This document shows positions 60,878 to 64,000 of a DNA stretch of 64,000 bases, one piece after another. A program made the position numbers and the translations under genes. The stretch is from positions 3,196,365 to 3,260,364 of the forward strand of contig OY282368.1 in assembly GCA_958295725.1 (NCBI GenBank), in the 5' to 3' direction. The notes under the pieces are model-generated. The model searched no databases, had not been told where the DNA came from, and saw only the letters and a program-made list of their open reading frames with translations. How positions within the stretch are numbered: position 1 is the stretch's first letter; the number at the start of each line of letters is the position of its first letter. Source of the stretch: an uncultured Alphaproteobacteria bacterium (GTDB taxonomy: Bacteria > Pseudomonadota > Alphaproteobacteria > UBA2966).

Positions 60878-62731
60878 CTAGTGGATACGTTTCGAAGTGG
60901 CCGGCCCCGTGAACTGGGGGTCCTCGTCGAACAGCTCGGCGAGCTTGTCCATCATCGCCCCGCCCAGTTGCTCGGCATCGACGATTGTTACGGCCCTCCG
61001 GTAGTAGCGCGTCACGTCATGGCCGATACCGATCGCCACGAGCTCGACAGTGGAGCGCGTCTCGATCCAGTGAATGATTTGCCTCAGGTGCCGATCGAGA
61101 TAGTTGCCGGGATTGATCGAGAGGGTCGAGTCGTCGACCGGTGCGCCGTCCGATATGACCATCAGGATTCGACGCTGCTCATGACGTCCCAGAAGACGAT
61201 GGTGCGCCCACAGCAGAGCTTCCCCGTCGATATTCTCCTTGAGAATGCCCTCGCGCAACATCAGGCCCAGGCTCTTCCGGGCGCGTCGCCAAGGCTCGTC
61301 GGCCCCCTTGTAGACGATGTGCCGGAGATCGTTGAGGCGTCCGGGGTTCGGCGGCTTGCCCCGCGAAAGCCAGAGCTCCCGTGCCTGCCCCCCTTTCCAG
61401 GCCCGGGTCGTGAAGCCGAGGATCTCGACCTTGACTCCGCAGCGCTCCAGAGTGCGGGCAAGAATGTCGGCGCAAGTCGCCGCGACGCTTATGGGACGCC
61501 CGCGCATGGAGCCGGAATTGTCGATCAGCAGCGTCACGACCGTATCGCGGAAATTCGTTTCCTTCTCCTGTTTGTAGGACAAGGAATGCAGCGGATTGGC
61601 GACTACCCGCGCCAGCCGGGCGGCGTCGAGCAACCCTTCGTCGAGGTCGAACTCCCACGAGCGCTGTTGCTTGGCGAGGAGTCGGCGCTGTAAACGGTTG
61701 GCGAGCCGGCCGATGACCGTCTGGAGATGCTGGACCTGCCGGTCGAGTTGCGCGCGAAGGCGCGCCAGCTCCTCTGCATCGCAGAGCTCGACGGCTTCGA
61801 CGATCTCGTCGAACTGGGTGGCGTATGCCCGATACGGCGGTTCGATGGCGTTGTCTCCATGGAATCCGTCCGGCCACCAAGGATGTTCTGACTCTCCCGG
61901 ATCCTCCTCCCCATCGCCCATCGGCTGCATTTGATCGGACGCGACAAAGTCGGTTTCGCCGGAACTCTCACCCTCCGCCACCTCTTCCGTCTCGGCGGAC
62001 ATGCCGTCGGGAGGTGCGCCGTCGCCCTCGTCTTCCCGACCCTCCTGATCCGACCGATCTTCGCTGGATGTCTGTTCCTGCTCCTCGTCCCCACCATCCC
62101 AATCCTCCGCCAGATCGAGATGGGCGATGAGCCGCCGCGCCGCGGCGGCAAACGCCGCTTGATCGTCGACGGTTGCGGCGAGCTCCCGAAAGTCGGTGCC
62201 CGCCTTGTTCTCGATCTCGTCCCGCCACAACTCGACGATCCGCCGACCGAGTTCCGGCGTCGTCGCGCCAGTGAATCGCTCCCGCAGCATGAGTCGCACG
62301 GCGTCGGCCAGGGGCGCCTGCTCGCGATGCTCCATCTTGGCGAAGCCACGCGTTTCGCATTCCTTTTCAAGCGCATCGCTCAGGTTCCGCGCGACGCCGA
62401 CCATGCGCCGGGCACCGAGCGCCTCGATCCGAGCAAGCTCCACAGCGTTGAAAAGGGCGCGCGCGTCCTGCCCCTTGGGCGCTCTCGCGGCGTGTAACCG
62501 TTCATCGTGGTGCCGGACACGCAGCGCCAGAGAGTCCGCCATGCCGCGAATCTGGCCGACTTCCTTCGGGGGCAGCTCCCGCGACGGCAGTGGCAGCCTG
62601 GCCCGAGAGCCGTTGATGCCGGCACCTTCCGAGCCGTAGGAGACCTCGATCTCGTCGTTCTCGGCGATGGCGCGCAGTGTCGCGGTGACGGCCCGCTTGA
62701 ACGGTTCGACGGGATTCTCTGGCTGGCTCAT
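60878..62731 (-). CDS. cobT: Aerobic cobaltochelatase subunit CobT
   Basis: 617 residues from the ATG at 62729-62731; GTG at 62737 is an alternative. N-terminal [20 protein letters not shown], then a very acidic middle ([20 protein letters not shown]), and a C-terminal von Willebrand A domain with MIDAS motif DNSGSMRG near residue 403. It also has [20 protein letters not shown]. With CobS it forms the AAA+ motor that drives CobN to insert Co2+ into hydrogenobyrinate diamide. cobN is not in the window. Cytoplasmic. Confidence 0.93.
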   Translation of the reverse strand: MSQPENPVEPFKRAVTATLRAIAENDEIEVSYGSEGAGINGSRARLPLPSRELPPKEVGQIRGMADSLALRVRHHDERLHAARAPKGQDARALFNAVELARIEALGARRMVGVARNLSDALEKECETRGFAKMEHREQAPLADAVRLMLRERFTGATTPELGRRIVELWRDEIENKAGTDFRELAATVDDQAAFAAAARRLIAHLDLAEDWDGGDEEQEQTSSEDRSDQEGREDEGDGAPPDGMSAETEEVAEGESSGETDFVASDQMQPMGDGEEDPGESEHPWWPDGFHGDNAIEPPYRAYATQFDEIVEAVELCDAEELARLRAQLDRQVQHLQTVIGRLANRLQRRLLAKQQRSWEFDLDEGLLDAARLARVVANPLHSLSYKQEKETNFRDTVVTLLIDNSGSMRGRPISVAATCADILARTLERCGVKVEILGFTTRAWKGGQARELWLSRGKPPNPGRLNDLRHIVYKGADEPWRRARKSLGLMLREGILKENIDGEALLWAHHRLLGRHEQRRILMVISDGAPVDDSTLSINPGNYLDRHLRQIIHWIETRSTVELVAIGIGHDVTRYYRRAVTIVDAEQLGGAMMDKLAELFDEDPQFTGPATSKRIH

Positions 62732-62762
62732 GGTCACGGGGCGGCCGACTCCGTTGGCGCGC

Positions 62763-63767
62763 CTACATCAACCGGATGTTCGCCGCCGATTCTGGAAGTT
62801 CCTCGCCAATGCAGCGCTGGTAGTACTCGGCCACGGTCGTGCGTTCCACTTCGTCGCACTTGTTCAGAAACGTGAGCCGGAACGCGAAGCCGATATCGTC
62901 GAAGATGTCGGCGTTCTCCGCCCAGGTGATCACCGTCCGTGGGGACATCACCGTGGACACATCCCCATTCATGAATCCGGCGCGCGTCAGGTCCGCGAGA
63001 TTGACCATGTTCGAGACGATCTTCCGGCCCTCCTCGGTATTGTAGGCCGGGGTCTTGGCCAGGACGATCTCGAGTTCGGCCTCGTGAGGCAAGTAGTTGA
63101 GAGTCGAGACGATGTTCCATCGATCCATCTGGCCCTGGTTGATCTGCTGGGTGCCGTGGTAGAGGCCGGTCGTATCGCCGAGCCCGATGGTGTTGGTCGT
63201 GGAGAACAGTCGGAACGCCGGATGCGGGCGGATGACCTTGTTCTGGTCGAGCAGCGTCAGTTTACCCTCCGCTTCCAGCGCCCGCTGGATGACGAACATC
63301 ACGTCGGGCCGGCCGGCGTCGTATTCGTCGAACACGAGCGCGGTCGCGGATTGCAGCGCCCACGGAAGCATTCCCTCTCTGAATTCCGTGATCTGCTTGC
63401 CGTCCCGGATCACGATCGCGTCCTTTCCGATGAGGTCGATACGGCTTATGTGCGAGTCCAGATTGACCCGAATACACGGCCAGTTGAGCCGCGCCGCGAC
63501 CTGTTCGATGTGGGTCGATTTTCCCGTGCCGTGGTAGCCCTGGATCATGACGCGGCGGTTGTAGGCGAAACCCGCCAGGATCGCGAGGGTCGTCTCGCGG
63601 TCGAAGCAGTAGGCCTCGTCGATGTCGGGCACCAGTTCGTGCGTCCACGAGAACGCCGGCGCCTGGAGCTCCGTGTCGAGGCCGAACACCTGGTTGACCG
63701 ACACCGTGATGTCGGGAACGGCCAACGGCTTTTCAGCCCCTTCGACTACGGTATCCGTGGTTTCCAT
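62763..63767 (-). CDS. cobS: Aerobic cobaltochelatase subunit CobS
   Basis: 334 residues. AAA+ ATPase: Walker [21 protein letters not shown] near residue 78, Walker [18 protein letters not shown], sensor 1 [20 protein letters not shown]. The N-terminal extension ([10 protein letters not shown]) is typical of CobS. It assembles hexameric rings with CobT for cobalt insertion. 31 nt before cobT, probably cotranscribed with the preceding J-domain gene. Confidence 0.95.
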   Translation of the reverse strand: METTDTVVEGAEKPLAVPDITVSVNQVFGLDTELQAPAFSWTHELVPDIDEAYCFDRETTLAILAGFAYNRRVMIQGYHGTGKSTHIEQVAARLNWPCIRVNLDSHISRIDLIGKDAIVIRDGKQITEFREGMLPWALQSATALVFDEYDAGRPDVMFVIQRALEAEGKLTLLDQNKVIRPHPAFRLFSTTNTIGLGDTTGLYHGTQQINQGQMDRWNIVSTLNYLPHEAELEIVLAKTPAYNTEEGRKIVSNMVNLADLTRAGFMNGDVSTVMSPRTVITWAENADIFDDIGFAFRLTFLNKCDEVERTTVAEYYQRCIGEELPESAANIRLM

Positions 63768-63797
63768 GAATTACGTCCGTGTTTCTGGGGCTATGTT

Positions 63798-64000
63798 TCA
63801 AACGTAGCCGGAAGACAGCAAGTAACCGTAAGCTCGATTGACGACCTTCAGCTTTTCTTCGGCTTGCCTGCTGCCGCCGTTGGCGTCGGGGTGGAATTTC
63901 TTGACGAGTTCCTTGTACCGGTCCTTGATTTGTTGCAAGTCCGCATCCGAGTCAAGGTTCAGTTCAGCCAGCGCGCATCTTTCTGCGGGCATTGTACGCT
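63798..64000 (-). CDS. J-domain protein, N-terminus beyond window edge
   Basis: The frame is open to the last base; at least 66 residues are visible. They form the end of a C-terminal J domain: DADLQQIKDRYKELVKKFHP then DANGGSRQAEEKLKVVNRAY, with the HPD triad intact. Proteins of this kind (a DnaJ domain at the C-terminus, about 200 residues) commonly precede cobS in alphaproteobacteria. It probably recruits DnaK; a link to cobaltochelatase assembly is only suggested by position. The ATG at 63992 is probably internal. Confidence 0.8.
   Translation of the reverse strand, partial: RTMPAERCALAELNLDSDADLQQIKDRYKELVKKFHPDANGGSRQAEEKLKVVNRAYGYLLSSGYV

Noticed and set aside
62732-63797. Cobalamin riboswitch near cobS/cobT
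   Set aside because: The gaps before cobS and cobT are about 30 nt, too short for a riboswitch, and no B12-box-like sequence was seen.

Overview
The window is a high-GC chromosomal segment from an alphaproteobacterium, most like the Rhodospirillales, but the genus cannot be named. The grounds are gene content and order: hemE-hemH-hemJ beside ppsR-maf-aroE-coaE-dnaQ, rho, mnmE-mnmG-rsmG-parA-parB, holA-lptE-leuS, and an aerobic-type CobS/CobT cobaltochelatase. There are two perfect parS sites. The hemE/ppsR gap is the place where the Caulobacter and Rickettsia chromosomal origins lie, so the window very probably contains oriC and the chromosome-partition locus.

Layout. 0-7 kb: an envelope-glycan locus with three glycosyltransferases on the minus strand, divergent from an ABC exporter-like protein whose nucleotide-binding motifs are degenerate, plus a cyclic-nucleotide-binding protein. 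7-12 kb: a class-I amidotransferase-like hydrolase, lolA, ftsK and the 3' relic of an ammonium transporter. 12-18 kb: an amidase, a quinol-dependent nitric oxide reductase with its Crp/Fnr regulator and an Fnr/Dnr-type box, and a UbiH-type hydroxylase. 18-24 kb: a run of housekeeping genes on the minus strand ending in hemJ-hemH-hemE. 23.9-24.3 kb: candidate oriC. 24.3-27.9 kb: ppsR-maf-aroE-coaE-dnaQ on the plus strand. 28-34.6 kb: a catabolic block (TRAP transporter, amidase, flavin monooxygenase) ending at tRNA-Gly. 34.8-36 kb: an IS481-like element. 36-53 kb: rho, redox and pyrimidine genes, then mnmE-mnmG-rsmG-parAB with an orphan DNA methyltransferase, and holA-lptE-leuS on the opposite strand. 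53-58.6 kb: a lipoprotein, eight tandem paralogues of an unknown small membrane/coiled-coil protein, and a porin. 59-60.8 kb: an intact IS630 element and an IS5-type relic. 60.9-64 kb: cobT, cobS and a J-domain protein cut by the window edge.

How it fits together. Genes on both sides of the hemE/ppsR gap mostly point away from it, as expected around an origin. In many alphaproteobacteria hemJ is followed by rho and the mnmE-parB block; here that block is on the other side of the origin and in the opposite orientation. An inversion spanning oriC explains this simply. The two presumed breakpoints share a short near-identical sequence that is also found at the ends of the IS481-like element.

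The least explained items are the eight-gene tandem array (54.0-57.3 kb), the pseudo-ATPase ABC protein with three repeated loop motifs (3.8-6.5 kb), and a TRAP binding protein whose leader holds ten 8-bp repeats in frame (28.2 kb), a likely phase-variation switch.
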